A stretch of DNA of 64,000 nucleotides from Flavobacterium album. Its GTDB lineage: Bacteria > Bacteroidota > Bacteroidia > Flavobacteriales > Flavobacteriaceae. The number at the start of each line of letters is the position of its first letter. The stretch's first letter is position 1. A program made the position numbers and the translations under genes. The notes beneath the pieces were generated by a model. The model did not search any database. It had not been told where the DNA came from and saw only the letters and a list, made by a program, of their open reading frames with translations. The stretch spans positions 2,493,001-2,557,000 of the forward strand of contig NZ_CP029186.1 of assembly GCF_003096035.1 (NCBI RefSeq). Reading direction: 5' to 3'. This document shows, piece by piece, positions 24,908-34,760 of this stretch.

Positions 24908-27892
24908 TTAGTTATGGATTACTTTAACAGATTCGGTTGATCTGTCTGTTTTGATTCTGACTATGTATATTCCTTTTGATAGTTCCGAAATGTCCACATT
25001 GTATTGAGGAATGTCAACATTTTTACTAAAAACATGCTTTCCTGTAAGATCATAAATTTCCACAGATCTTATAATAGAATTATCTCTTAAGCTTAGTGTA
25101 AATTTATCTTTTGCCGGATTAGGATAAATTGTAATATTACCGGAAAGGGAAGTGCTTTTTGGATCTGTCTCGTTTCGGCTCAAAATATTGCTAATGCCCG
25201 CGGCATATAATTCACGCCCACCTTCCAAAGTTGTCCCTTCAACATATATAATGTCATTTGCAATACCTAATATACCGGACAAGCCTATATTACCTACACC
25301 AAAATCGGGATGGTTATTAACAATAACTTCAATTTGGGTAGGGGCTGTAGGCCCATAGCCATTGCTAACCCATATTGTGGTTGGATGGCCATAATGCAAA
25401 TAGAATAAATTATTATCCTGGCATGTAAACTCTTTGAGTCCTTGTAAAGATCCGGTATTGTCTACCAAAACTGTACCATCTGTTGTACCATCTGTTCGCC
25501 ATAATTTATCTCCTGTTTCACTACCGGTAGTTGTACCTATTACAAAATACACATAATCCCCGCATGATTGTAAATATTGAATATTCCCCATCCCCACCGC
25601 TTCAGTCACAAGACCACCTTTTACCAAAGTAGTGCCTGTAACAGTTCCATCAGATTTAAATAATGAAAGACCTGTTCCAGTATAAACCGAAAAATAAATA
25701 TTACCGTCATGAATACAAGTTTCTCTAAACTGGCTCGTAGTTGAATCGTCGTTATAAGTGCCAAGGAGTTGGGTACCTGCTTGTGTACCATCAGTACTCC
25801 ATAATTTATTATTAATTGCAAAGAAAAATTTATTTTCAATATTTTCCAAAATTACAGGTTCAGAAGAGGTAGTGACAACTTTAACAGTACCTTCTTCTGT
25901 ACCATCAGTTTTCCAAATAGCCTCTCCGGTTGAATCTTCAGCTACAAAAAAAAGAAAATTGTTGATTACAGCATAATTCTTATTCTGAATATTAAGATAA
26001 TTTGAAGCTGTTAATCCGGATGAGGAACCGGGATAAATATCTTTAACCATATAAGTTCCCGCTTCAGTGCCGTCACTCCGCCATAATTCATTACCGTGAA
26101 CCTCATCATTCGCTTTAAAATAATAAACACCATTATATTCCATTGAATAAGTTGCATCGCCAATAGAACCGGCAGTTCCGGGTCTTATATCTTTCACAAG
26201 CTGCGAACCGGCTTCTGTACCATCGGTGCAAAAAATTTCATATCCGGTCTCAGATTTTCGTCCTTTATAGAATAATTTATTTCCTGCTTTTGTAAAAGCT
26301 TTTTCAGGCCAGCTATACTCATCCCAAAATGCAATTGGGCCATTTTGGGGATTTTGCTGCATTACTATATGGGTTCCGGAAAGAGTCGCGTCGGTTATAA
26401 AAGGTTGAAGCCCATACTCACCGTCACTTCCCAAAAATACCATTTTATCATTCATAGGATAAGCTGTTTTAGCTGCACCTCCTGTCAGACCGGAGTACTT
26501 ATGAAAAATATCTTTTACTAAAACTGTATTAACGATCGTACCATCAGTTTTCCATAATTCCATACCTCCTGATACTCCTTTACTGGCAGGAAAATATATT
26601 GTATTTCCCACTGGTATGAAACGAAGTTCACCCGAACTATCTCCTGTAAGGTCTAAGTTGTTTAACTGATTTGTACCTGTTGGAGTACCGTCACTTACCC
26701 ATGGTGCAGGAAAAGTCGAGGTTGCGCTGGAAGCGAAAATTAAAAAATTTTCTGTTGCTGACAGTTCATAAATATTACTGCTTAAATTTCTCACTAATTG
26801 GGTGCCTGCAACTGTTCCATCAGTCTTCCATAATTGCTTGTAGCCATAAAAACTATCGCCTGCGGTGAAATACGCGACGTTGTCAAACATTACAAATTGA
26901 GAAAATGTGGTAAATCCATCCTGCGCCTGATTTATTTGTCTTAATAGACTTGTTCCTACTAATGTTCCATCAGACTTCCATAGTTGAGTTGATCCGGATT
27001 GATATGTAATCATGAATACAAAATAGTCGTTAATTGCAATTCCATCAAAATTAGATGAAACCCCATTTGTTCCGGGCACGAACTCCTTAAATAATTGAGT
27101 TCCTTCTGTAGTTCCGTTGCTTTTCCACATTTCACTTCCAACTATGTTATTAAATGCAATGAAATAGAAATCATTACCCAGAACTATTGATTTTCCAAAA
27201 GTAGAACTTCCTGAACCTGTGTAAATATCACGAAGCATAAAAGTACCTTCCGGTGTTCCATCCGATTTCCACATTTCATAACCATGTGTTGTATCTCTTG
27301 CTGTAAAATAAATAGCATTGTTGCAGCTAAATATATTTGAAATATCACTGCCCCCGGCACCTTCATAGATATCTTTTATCATTATTGTACCTGATTCGGT
27401 TCCATCGCTCTTCCACAATTCCTTTCCATTAATATTATCATATCCTATAAAATAAATTGTTCCATTTAAAGCAACTAATTCTCTTACCTGGTCGTTAACA
27501 GATTCAGGAGCAAAGTTTTTAATCATATAAGTACCTTCTGCAGTTCCATCGCTTCTCCATAAAGCCCCTCCATTTGCCATATTCGGAGTAGTCACAAAAT
27601 ATAAAATATCCCCTATTACAGTAAAATATGGGTAGTTATCTATTGATGGTTCATAACCCGGATTAATATCTTTTACCATAGAAGTTTCACCTGTTATAAG
27701 ATCATGAATCCATAATTCCCTTCCATGGATATCTTCTGTAGCAGAAAAAAATATTTTAGTTGTACCTTTAGTGATATCTTTCGGATTGCTATCACCTGCA
27801 AAATTTAATTCAAGAAGCTCAGCGTTGATTGATTGTGCGGTTAATTTTGAAAGCGACAAAATCGTTAGCAAAGAAAATAATAATTGTTTCAT
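24908..27892 (-). CDS. ELWxxDGT-repeat T9SS surface protein
   Basis: 994 residues. Signal peptide MKQLLFSLLTILSLSKLTAQ; then about 17 repeats of roughly 50 residues centred on ELWKSDGT-EGT (with variants such as EMWKSNGT, QLWKTDGT and IWVSNG); then a type A T9SS sorting domain (about 905-994) with ITIYPNPAKDKF, GKHVF and GIYIVRIKT. The ELWxxDGT repeat is a beta-propeller/hyalin-type repeat common in secreted Bacteroidetes proteins. Function is not known; adhesion or a structural role is likely. The gene is clearly more AT-rich than its neighbours, which suggests separate ancestry. It is convergent with the gene ending at 24890. Confidence 0.93.
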   Translation of the reverse strand: MKQLLFSLLTILSLSKLTAQSINAELLELNFAGDSNPKDITKGTTKIFFSATEDIHGRELWIHDLITGETSMVKDINPGYEPSIDNYPYFTVIGDILYFVTTPNMANGGALWRSDGTAEGTYMIKNFAPESVNDQVRELVALNGTIYFIGYDNINGKELWKSDGTESGTIMIKDIYEGAGGSDISNIFSCNNAIYFTARDTTHGYEMWKSDGTPEGTFMLRDIYTGSGSSTFGKSIVLGNDFYFIAFNNIVGSEMWKSNGTTEGTQLFKEFVPGTNGVSSNFDGIAINDYFVFMITYQSGSTQLWKSDGTLVGTSLLRQINQAQDGFTTFSQFVMFDNVAYFTAGDSFYGYKQLWKTDGTVAGTQLVRNLSSNIYELSATENFLIFASSATSTFPAPWVSDGTPTGTNQLNNLDLTGDSSGELRFIPVGNTIYFPASKGVSGGMELWKTDGTIVNTVLVKDIFHKYSGLTGGAAKTAYPMNDKMVFLGSDGEYGLQPFITDATLSGTHIVMQQNPQNGPIAFWDEYSWPEKAFTKAGNKLFYKGRKSETGYEIFCTDGTEAGSQLVKDIRPGTAGSIGDATYSMEYNGVYYFKANDEVHGNELWRSDGTEAGTYMVKDIYPGSSSGLTASNYLNIQNKNYAVINNFLFFVAEDSTGEAIWKTDGTEEGTVKVVTTSSEPVILENIENKFFFAINNKLWSTDGTQAGTQLLGTYNDDSTTSQFRETCIHDGNIYFSVYTGTGLSLFKSDGTVTGTTLVKGGLVTEAVGMGNIQYLQSCGDYVYFVIGTTTGSETGDKLWRTDGTTDGTVLVDNTGSLQGLKEFTCQDNNLFYLHYGHPTTIWVSNGYGPTAPTQIEVIVNNHPDFGVGNIGLSGILGIANDIIYVEGTTLEGGRELYAAGISNILSRNETDPKSTSLSGNITIYPNPAKDKFTLSLRDNSIIRSVEIYDLTGKHVFSKNVDIPQYNVDISELSKGIYIVRIKTDRSTESVKVIHN

Positions 27893-27981
27893 TTTAAATC
27901 TTATAATTAAAGAAGAGAGCGAAATTACTTTTTATTTAGCCTAATACAAAAGAAATTATTCTTAAGATTATTATTGTGAGC

Positions 27982-28878
27982 TTACTTCGTCACCTTCACC
28001 CAGTCCACATACACCTTCGCGTTCCCTTTTTTAATATCATCCACTGTGCTTTGCGGAATGCCGTTATAGGGCGTTTTCACCCCGTTGATCTTGGCAGGAT
28101 AAGCACCACCCAGCGCAAAATTCAGTATAAGGAAATGCGGCTTATTGAACACCCACGGGCCGTAATTGTTAACTATAGGCTTAGTAACACGGTAAAACAA
28201 TTTGCCGTCTACTTTAAATAGTATCTCATCCTCCGTCCAGTCCGCTGAATAAATATGCCAGTCGGCCACATCCGTACCGTCAAAGTAAACTTTATTCACC
28301 AGGTGCGTATCGCCAAAATAACCGGGGCCGTGCATGGCGCAGCCTACCCAGTCGGGCTCGCCTACATATTCCATGATATCTATCTCGCCGCAATCGGGCC
28401 ATTTGCCCTGTGCTCCCAAAGCCCAAAAAGCAGGCCAGTAGCCACTTCCAAGAGGCATCTTGATGCGTGCCGCCATAGAGCCATAGGTAAACTCTTTTTT
28501 TCCGCGCGAATCCATTCGCCCCGATATAAAGTCGAACTTTTTGCCATTCTCTGCGAGGTAGCCGGGACTGTACAAGGCTTTTATCACGAGCGCACCGTTC
28601 TCAGCGCCTTCAACATTTTTATCCAGATAAAGCGTAGCGGTAGAATCGGCATAGGCCTGCTGCTCATTGTTCACGAACACATCGGTACGTGGTGTCCAGT
28701 TGGCAGTATCGATAGCAGTGCCGGAAAAATCATCAAAGAAAACAATGTTCTCCTTTTTATCAGTTGGTTTTTCTTCACGGGAAGATGTTTTGGCGGAGTC
28801 TTCTTTTTTATTGCAGGAGACAGCAAATGCGATAAGCATTGCGCTCAACGGCAATGCTTTGTGTAGTGTATTGGGCAT
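27982..28878 (-). CDS. Glycoside hydrolase family 16 lipoprotein (beta-glucanase type)
   Basis: 298 residues from ATG 28878; the frame reaches a TTG at 28902, but the ATG gives a proper lipoprotein signal with lipobox AVSC (Cys22). After a charged linker, the GH16 jelly-roll starts FFDDFSGTAID. The catalytic motif EIDIME (165-170) supplies nucleophile and acid/base, in the usual GxxWPxxGEIDIME context, followed by HIYSADWTED and KPHFLILNFALGG. GH16 members hydrolyse beta-1,3(4)-glucans such as laminarin, agar or carrageenan; this sequence looks like the laminarinase/endo-beta-1,3-glucanase type. It is probably attached to the outer membrane. Confidence 0.93.
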   Translation of the reverse strand: MPNTLHKALPLSAMLIAFAVSCNKKEDSAKTSSREEKPTDKKENIVFFDDFSGTAIDTANWTPRTDVFVNNEQQAYADSTATLYLDKNVEGAENGALVIKALYSPGYLAENGKKFDFISGRMDSRGKKEFTYGSMAARIKMPLGSGYWPAFWALGAQGKWPDCGEIDIMEYVGEPDWVGCAMHGPGYFGDTHLVNKVYFDGTDVADWHIYSADWTEDEILFKVDGKLFYRVTKPIVNNYGPWVFNKPHFLILNFALGGAYPAKINGVKTPYNGIPQSTVDDIKKGNAKVYVDWVKVTK

Positions 28879-28914
28879 AGATGTTTGTTTTGGAATGACC
28901 AAGGTAAGGAATTT

Positions 28915-30711
28915 TTATTTACGGAGGTTTACATTGGAACCCTGGCTGTCAGGCTCTTCCTTCACTACACTTCCTTCTGGCGGGTAAGTAATTGTATCTT
29001 TAATTTTTTCCACCTGTGCGGGGTCAAACTTCGGCAGCTGCATCTCGCCATTTTCCCGCCAGTTATGAACAATATCTGTTACATTCGCGGCTTTTTCGGA
29101 GTCGAACAGGTCTTTTGGCGTGTAGCCCATTTGTGTAGGTATGGCAAAGAAAGTCCCGCTTTGGGCTACCACATCCATCATGCGCAACAGTAAGTCTTCG
29201 TGTATTTCCTGGGCGGTATCCCAATTGGGCGCCTCAACATACGAATACACTTCAACTTTTAATGAGCTTGAATGGATTCCCGTAAAGCGTACTATGGGTG
29301 GTGTATTGATCACTTTCGGGTGCGCATAAAGGATAGCCCGCAATTCGACTAAAAGGTACCGCATCTGGTCGGGCGTGGTCTCAATCCTGAAATAAAATAC
29401 AGGATTGAACTGGAACCGGTCGCGATGTGCAAAATTCTCAATTTTACTGGAGGCAAAATCGCCATTCGGTACGGTAACAACGGTTCGTGCGGCCGTCCGT
29501 AGCCGTGTAGAGCGCATCCCGATAGATTCTACCGTTCCTGAAATATCGCCTATTTTGCACCAGTCGCCTACGCGTATGGGCTGGTCGGCAATAAGGGTAA
29601 CGCTGCCCACAAAGTTTTCCATGGTTTTTTGCGCACCCAGCGCCAATGCGATACCGCCAATACCCAGTGCTGCAATCCAGGTGGTTACATCAAAACCCAA
29701 TGCGCCAAGCACCGCAATAATACCAAATACTACGATAGCTATTTTTGCAGTACGCCGCAGGAACATAATGATAGAGATGGCCGAAACCCGTTTACGTGCA
29801 GTCATCCGGTCTTTGGTGTAGATGCTCACCAGGTCGGCAATGCGCCACAACAACATCAGGAACGAAACGATGCCAATGGTTACAGTGATTACGCTGAACC
29901 GCTGCCTGACGATGATCGAGATTCCTACGTCCTGCGATATGGCGACAAATATCCATACGGCCAAGTATAAGCGAAACGGAAGCCCGAACGCTTTTATCAC
30001 AAGGGCTGTTTTTTCTTCCCGGGCTTTCTTCCAGAGAGCACGGATCAATAAGCTTATCAGCGAGATTATTGCCCACGAAACCAGGTAAGCGATCATGATA
30101 AGCACCACCACAGCGAGCCAGTGTCCGACAGGGACACCACCCAGGCGGCGCTCTTTCAGTACGTCGGGCAATACTTTGTCTATTATAAGGTCACTGTCTA
30201 CATTAATGCTCAATACATCCTCTACTGTTTCAGCAGAAAACTGCCACAGGGCAGGCTGGTCAGGTGCCGCAGTATTCTTTACGATAAGGTTAATGGTTTC
30301 CCCAGCGGCGGTTATGCTGCCTATCAGGTCGCTGCCATCGGCAATTTTGTCCTCATCGGTACGCCCGGTTTCCTTGTTGCTGATAAACCCATAAGGCTGT
30401 ATATCCCCGCTCTGGTCCAGCAACCTCTGGAAAATGGTTACGATTCGGATGCGCTCTGCCTCCTTGCGGTAGGTGCGTTTGGTAAGTTCCAGGTACTGGC
30501 TGGCCTTTACATAATCGGCCTCCCCAATCGCGCTGATAAACCCTTCCACAGTGCCTCGCGGGGTGCGTCTTCCTAATGAGTCCTTTGGTGTTTCGGCAAC
30601 TGCATCCGCAGGTTTAGCAGATGTTCCCGGTAATAGCTGGGCATTGGCAGAAAGAGCCATCATGAACAGCAATACGATGAGATAAAATTTTTTATAACGT
30701 AAAGTAATCAT
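28915..30711 (-). CDS. MscS-type mechanosensitive ion channel with N-terminal domain
   Basis: 598 residues. A signal peptide precedes a periplasmic region (about 30-200) containing the short TPRGTVEGFISAI stretch; four hydrophobic segments follow (about 205-345). The MscS pore and beta domain carry GIGGIALALGAQKTMENFVGS, IRVGDWCKIGDISGTVESIG, and RLRTAARTVVTVPN. These fit an inner-membrane MscS family channel that relieves turgor on osmotic downshock. It is longer than classical MscS (286) because of the periplasmic N-terminus. It is divergent from the aminopeptidase gene. Confidence 0.93.
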   Translation of the reverse strand: MITLRYKKFYLIVLLFMMALSANAQLLPGTSAKPADAVAETPKDSLGRRTPRGTVEGFISAIGEADYVKASQYLELTKRTYRKEAERIRIVTIFQRLLDQSGDIQPYGFISNKETGRTDEDKIADGSDLIGSITAAGETINLIVKNTAAPDQPALWQFSAETVEDVLSINVDSDLIIDKVLPDVLKERRLGGVPVGHWLAVVVLIMIAYLVSWAIISLISLLIRALWKKAREEKTALVIKAFGLPFRLYLAVWIFVAISQDVGISIIVRQRFSVITVTIGIVSFLMLLWRIADLVSIYTKDRMTARKRVSAISIIMFLRRTAKIAIVVFGIIAVLGALGFDVTTWIAALGIGGIALALGAQKTMENFVGSVTLIADQPIRVGDWCKIGDISGTVESIGMRSTRLRTAARTVVTVPNGDFASSKIENFAHRDRFQFNPVFYFRIETTPDQMRYLLVELRAILYAHPKVINTPPIVRFTGIHSSSLKVEVYSYVEAPNWDTAQEIHEDLLLRMMDVVAQSGTFFAIPTQMGYTPKDLFDSEKAANVTDIVHNWRENGEMQLPKFDPAQVEKIKDTITYPPEGSVVKEEPDSQGSNVNLRK

Positions 30712-30807
30712 AGTGTACGATTTTTCAGCATTTAAAATTAAAAAATCAATAAGGGTAATGAACGCTATTTAACGTTACATTCTGAAAATAAAATCCATGC
30801 AATTGTG

Positions 30808-30815
30808 TAGTTTTG
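30808..30815 (+). promoter_or_regulatory. -7 element of the M1 aminopeptidase gene (TAGTTTTG)
   Basis: TAGTTTTG fits TAnnTTTG and ends 16 nt before the ATG. A weak CTG replaces the -33 TTG 23 bp upstream. Confidence 0.5.
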
Positions 30816-30831
30816 TGCAAACACTGTTTTC

Positions 30832-32904
30832 ATGAGATATTTCTTTTTCCTTTTGATATCCGCATTCGCATTTGCACAGCAAAACAAAAAGGTTGACTTC
30901 AAAACCATGGATGCCAGCCTTTCCTTTGACATCCCCCAAAAGAAAGTGATGGGTACGGTAAAATACACGTTTGAAGTATTCGATAAAAAGACGGATACCA
31001 TTTATATCGATGCCCGCAACATGAAGTTCAGCAACGTAAAAGTGAATGGCAAAAAGAAAACAGGCTGGGTGGCTTCGGCGACTGCCTTAAAACTTTTCAA
31101 AGGCTATAAGAAAGGTAAAAATACGGTTGAATTCAATTATGAAGTACAGCCAAAACAAACACTATATTTCGTAAAAGACGGCAACCGCGACCAGATATGG
31201 ACACAGGGACAGGGCAAATACACGAGCCACTGGCTACCGAGCTTTGATGATGTGAATGAGAAGGTTATTTTCAATATGACGGTGCTTTACCCGGATGGTG
31301 CTACTGTACTGGCAAACGGCGAATTAAAAGATAAATCCAAAGACGGCAGCCTGCAAAAGTGGCATTACGAAATGGATAAGCCCATGAGCAGTTACCTCGT
31401 CATGCTGGCCATTGGTACTTTTGAAAAAAAGTCGGAATTATCTGCGTCCGGCACGCCGCTGGAATATTACCTGCGCCCTGAAGACCGCGATAAATACGGC
31501 CCGACCTATCGTGACAGTAAGCGAATATTTGATTTCCTTGAAAAAGAAATAGGGGTAAATTACCCATGGGGCATTTACCGCCAGGTGCCGGTGCTCGATT
31601 TCCTGTATGCCGGGATGGAAAATACCACCTCGACTATTTTTGCACAGGATTTTGTGGTGGATGAAACCGGCTTTAACGACCGCACCTATATTAATGTCAA
31701 TGCCCACGAGCTGGCTCACCAGTGGTTTGGCGACCTTATCACTGCCGAAAGTGGGAAGCACCACTGGCTGCAGGAAGGCTTTGCGACTTATTATGCGCTC
31801 CTTGAAGAACGGGAGCTGTACGGCGAGGACCATTTCAATTACGAGCTGTACCAGATGGCCGAGCGATTGCAGCAGGCCGCAAAAACCGATACCATTCCGG
31901 TAATGAACGAAAAGGCAAGTGTGCTGTCGTTCTACCAGAAAGGGGCCTGGGCCCTGCATGTACTTCGCGAAGGGATAGGGCATGAGGCTTTCAGGACGGC
32001 TGTAAAAAATTATCTTGAAAAATACGCTTTCAGTAATGTAAATACCGACGAATTCCTTGCAGAAATAAATAAGGTTTCTGCATATGATACCAATGCATTC
32101 AAAAAGCGCTGGCTCGAAAAAGGCGGGTTTGAAGTTCAGGAAGCATTGGAGCTACTGAATAAGAGCCAATTCATGCAATTGTACCTCCGACTCGGCGACC
32201 TTGGCGATAAGCGGTTTGCCGAAAAGAAGCCCATATACCTGCAGATCCTGCAATCCGACCAGTTTTATCCTGTAAAGGAAGAAGTGCTCTTCCAGACGGC
32301 TGAAGTCCCTTTTGATGAAAAAGCCGAACTGGTTCGCTATGCCATGAAAACAGGTGATATAAAGCTGCGCCAGGCGGTAGCGCGCACGGTGACTACAATA
32401 CCAAAGGATTTTGTGGAAGAATATATCACGCTGCTAAATGACAATTCCTATATCACCAAAGAGATCGCGTTGAATGTACTTTGCAGCAAATTTCCCGAAA
32501 GGCAAGCAGAATTCCTGGATAAGTCGGATGGGTGGATAGGCTTCAACGATAAAAACCTGCGTATTCTTTGGCTGGCGCTGGCTTATGGCGCAAAAGACTA
32601 CCGTGTTGCCGATAAGGAGAATTTCTATGCAGAGCTTTTGGAATATTCCTCGCCAATGTATGAAAGCACAGTACGGCAAAATGCACTGGCCAACCTGCTG
32701 TATCTTGCCAAACCCGACCCGGTTATGCTCCAAAACCTTGTAAATGCAGCCAGCCACCACAAATGGCAATTTGTAAAGTTTGCCAAAGATAGCATCAGAG
32801 GATTGCTTAAAAAACCTGGCTACAGGGCACAGTTTGAAAGCCTGCTGCCATCATTACAGGAAAGCGACAGAAGAAGGCTGGAAGGATTGCTGGCGGAGAA
32901 GTAG
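30832..32904 (+). CDS. M1 family metallopeptidase (aminopeptidase)
   Basis: 690 residues with signal peptide MRYFFFLLISAFAFAQQ. The GxMEN substrate motif is seen as GMEN at 261-264. The zinc site HELAHQWFGD (H292, E293, H296) with the third ligand E315 in WLQEGFATYY is complete. The C-terminal helical domain covers about 420-690. It removes N-terminal residues from peptides, probably in the periplasm. It is a bit shorter than PepN-type enzymes but in the usual range for Bacteroidetes M1 peptidases. Confidence 0.95.
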   Translation: MRYFFFLLISAFAFAQQNKKVDFKTMDASLSFDIPQKKVMGTVKYTFEVFDKKTDTIYIDARNMKFSNVKVNGKKKTGWVASATALKLFKGYKKGKNTVEFNYEVQPKQTLYFVKDGNRDQIWTQGQGKYTSHWLPSFDDVNEKVIFNMTVLYPDGATVLANGELKDKSKDGSLQKWHYEMDKPMSSYLVMLAIGTFEKKSELSASGTPLEYYLRPEDRDKYGPTYRDSKRIFDFLEKEIGVNYPWGIYRQVPVLDFLYAGMENTTSTIFAQDFVVDETGFNDRTYINVNAHELAHQWFGDLITAESGKHHWLQEGFATYYALLEERELYGEDHFNYELYQMAERLQQAAKTDTIPVMNEKASVLSFYQKGAWALHVLREGIGHEAFRTAVKNYLEKYAFSNVNTDEFLAEINKVSAYDTNAFKKRWLEKGGFEVQEALELLNKSQFMQLYLRLGDLGDKRFAEKKPIYLQILQSDQFYPVKEEVLFQTAEVPFDEKAELVRYAMKTGDIKLRQAVARTVTTIPKDFVEEYITLLNDNSYITKEIALNVLCSKFPERQAEFLDKSDGWIGFNDKNLRILWLALAYGAKDYRVADKENFYAELLEYSSPMYESTVRQNALANLLYLAKPDPVMLQNLVNAASHHKWQFVKFAKDSIRGLLKKPGYRAQFESLLPSLQESDRRRLEGLLAEK

Positions 32905-32972
32905 ATATTGGATTAGATGTTGGATTATTGGACTTTCAAACTGTCCTCAAAGTCAACTAAAAATCCAATAAT

Positions 32973-33578
32973 CTACTTCTCGATCTTAATACTCTTAATT
33001 AAAGCCTCAAATTCTTTACTATTGTCTTCCTCACCGAAGCCATCAGTAAAGGTAAGCTGGAAATAAAATTCATTATGCGGTATCACATACGTCCTGCTGC
33101 GCACCTTATATTCTACGCCGGCTTGCGTTTTCATAGAAAATTTCCCGCTGAAGTAAAGGCTTTTAACCTTGTTTATCTTTATTTCCTGAGGCTCGTCAAT
33201 ATATTCATAGCCGGAATGCAGGTCTTTAAAGCTATTCGCGCTTTTGATGACGTATGACTTGAATACCTCGAAGTCTTTGTTCTTCTTTTCCCTTACGTTT
33301 ACCTGTATGGCAGGAATCAGCCCGCCGTGGGTCATGGGATCATATTTGTAAAAGGACATCAGGAGAAGGGAGCCCTTATGGTCACTAATGATCTTTAAGA
33401 GCTTTGCATTGTCAAGGTCGAGCTTGTTAAGGTTTTGCTTGAGGTCATCGTTATTGGCCCATATCCATCCTGCAGGCTCATCCATAGAAAAGCCGTATGC
33501 CTTGTTCTCATATCGTGTAGTCTGAGCTTTTGCAGCTGTAAAGAAAAGCACTAACCCGATAAGTAAAAATTTTTTCAT
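32973..33578 (-). CDS. Exported protein, unknown
   Basis: 201 residues from the ATG at 33578; a longer frame to 33602 is less likely. The signal peptide is MKKFLLIGLVLFFTAAKAQ. The mature protein starts YENKAYGFSMDEPAGW, a pattern often found at the start of PsbP/Mog1-like folds, and runs through FEVFKSYVIKSANSFKDLHSG to FEALIKSIKIEK. There is no lipobox and no catalytic motif. The assignment to a PsbP-like fold is inference. It is convergent with the aminopeptidase gene; the 68-bp gap carries an inverted repeat (TTGGATTATTGGA...TCCAATAATC). Confidence 0.78.
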   Translation of the reverse strand: MKKFLLIGLVLFFTAAKAQTTRYENKAYGFSMDEPAGWIWANNDDLKQNLNKLDLDNAKLLKIISDHKGSLLLMSFYKYDPMTHGGLIPAIQVNVREKKNKDFEVFKSYVIKSANSFKDLHSGYEYIDEPQEIKINKVKSLYFSGKFSMKTQAGVEYKVRSRTYVIPHNEFYFQLTFTDGFGEEDNSKEFEALIKSIKIEK

Positions 33579-33610
33579 AGTAAGGGGATTTTTACATGGC
33601 AAACATAAAT

Positions 33611-33635
33611 AAAAAAAGCATCTGTTACGATGCTT
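33611..33635 (-). terminator. Rho-independent terminator
   Basis: On the minus strand, a 7-bp perfect stem AAGCATC-GTAACA-GATGCTT is followed by five or more T, 27 bp after the stop of the gene at 33663. Confidence 0.85.
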
Positions 33636-33662
33636 ATAATTTTCAGGATACTAAACTGGGTG

Positions 33663-34187
33663 TTAGTTCCATAGATCCGATACCTCATTTTTAAGTTGTG
33701 CAATACCTACACTGCTTGGGCTTTGCTTATCGAATAGGTTTTTCAGTAATGTTTCGCGCAGGTCCTGTGCAGTGGTTACAGAGGCGTCTGCTGCGGCTTT
33801 GCGTATCATCTGTATGGTCGCATTCTTGGCAGTGGTTACAATATCCCAGCTTTCAGAAGAGATGTAGATTTGCTGTGAAAGGTTATGCTCGTACTCAATC
33901 TCGATTTGAGAAACGAGGTAATCTTCATAATCACGCTTGTCAGATGATTGTGGCGCTACACGTATAAGTATTTTAGCAGGATTGATGCGCTCCAGGAAAA
34001 GTACAAGCCTTTCGAAAGCCTGAAGGCGCAGCGGAAGTGCACTTTTCTGGGCTTCTTTATGGATAAGGTAGCGGCGGCGGCCTTCCTCATTTTTGGTATG
34101 CATACTCAAAAAGTAATAGGCAACGCCGCCCGTTATAATGGCAGGCAGTGTATAAGCCAAAAGCTCAATGATCTTGTTGAAATCCAT
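33663..34187 (-). CDS. Membrane-anchored protein, unknown
   Basis: 174 residues from the ATG at 34187; the frame runs to 34250, but the first 21 residues there do not look native. One N-terminal transmembrane helix (IELLAYTLPAIITGGVAYYF, about 4-25) is followed by a cytoplasmic alpha-helical part rich in Arg/Lys/Gln (EEGRRRYLIHKEAQKSALPL, then RLQAFERLVLFLERI). Similar small proteins are common in Bacteroidetes and remain uncharacterised. Upstream lies the 510-bp AT-rich gap before the giant surface protein. Confidence 0.75.
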   Translation of the reverse strand: MDFNKIIELLAYTLPAIITGGVAYYFLSMHTKNEEGRRRYLIHKEAQKSALPLRLQAFERLVLFLERINPAKILIRVAPQSSDKRDYEDYLVSQIEIEYEHNLSQQIYISSESWDIVTTAKNATIQMIRKAAADASVTTAQDLRETLLKNLFDKQSPSSVGIAQLKNEVSDLWN

Positions 34188-34250
34188 AGTATGTCGATTT
34201 GTGGTATTATTATGAAATGCGAATTTAAGAAATAAACAGTACTTTTCCAT

Positions 34251-34618
34251 ATAGTAATATACTGACGATTTTCATGTGTTTTTGTAACATAACAGTGATA
34301 ATAATGCTATCAGCGGGACAAGGGTCAGAAGACGTAATAGTATATTATTAGTAAGTTCTCCATAATACTTAAAGAATATCTATTTTTCAGCTATTTGTTT
34401 TGCAGCCCAATCTGAATTTAACAACTATGAATCAACTATATTCTTACAACTACGTAATTAAAATTTATGATAATGAAACATCTTAGCCCAATCCAACCCC
34501 TTGTATTTTGATAATAAAAATATGAAATGTCGGTTTTTTATCTATTTATTTATCAATTTGTAATATATAGTAGTAATTTTTTTTTGTAACTATAAAAATT
34601 ATAAAATTCCTTGACATA
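34251..34618. other. AT-rich intergenic region
   Basis: No gene is visible. The first part should hold the promoter of the minus-strand gene at 34187 (TAAATTCG at one mismatch from TAnnTTTG). The rest is AT-rich sequence without clear repeats or structured RNA, leading into the conserved leader block at 34619. Confidence 0.5.
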
Positions 34619-34709
34619 CTTACGAAAACGGTATAGTTGTATTGTTGATGTATAGGTAAAATTGATTTTTGTAAGGCAGGAATTAATTTGTGTATGGTTT
34701 GTATATACT
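34619..34709 (+). promoter_or_regulatory. Duplicated promoter/leader block, copy 1
   Basis: A 40-bp block beginning CTTACGAAAACGGT (34619-34658, 38/40 identical to 40597-40636) is followed by a TTG (34669-34671), 21 bp of unconserved spacer, and a 19-bp block TGTATGGTTTGTATATACT (34691-34709, 19/19 identical to copy 2). TATGGTTTG (34693-34701) looks like a -7 element with one extra base, at the same TTG distance in both copies. It lies 60 bp before the ATG at 34761. Conservation amid diverged flanking sequence suggests shared regulation of the two paralogues. Confidence 0.75.
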
Positions 34710-34760
34710 ATATGTTATTTATATATTAATTAAGATTATTTTAGCCCAAAATCTAAATTT

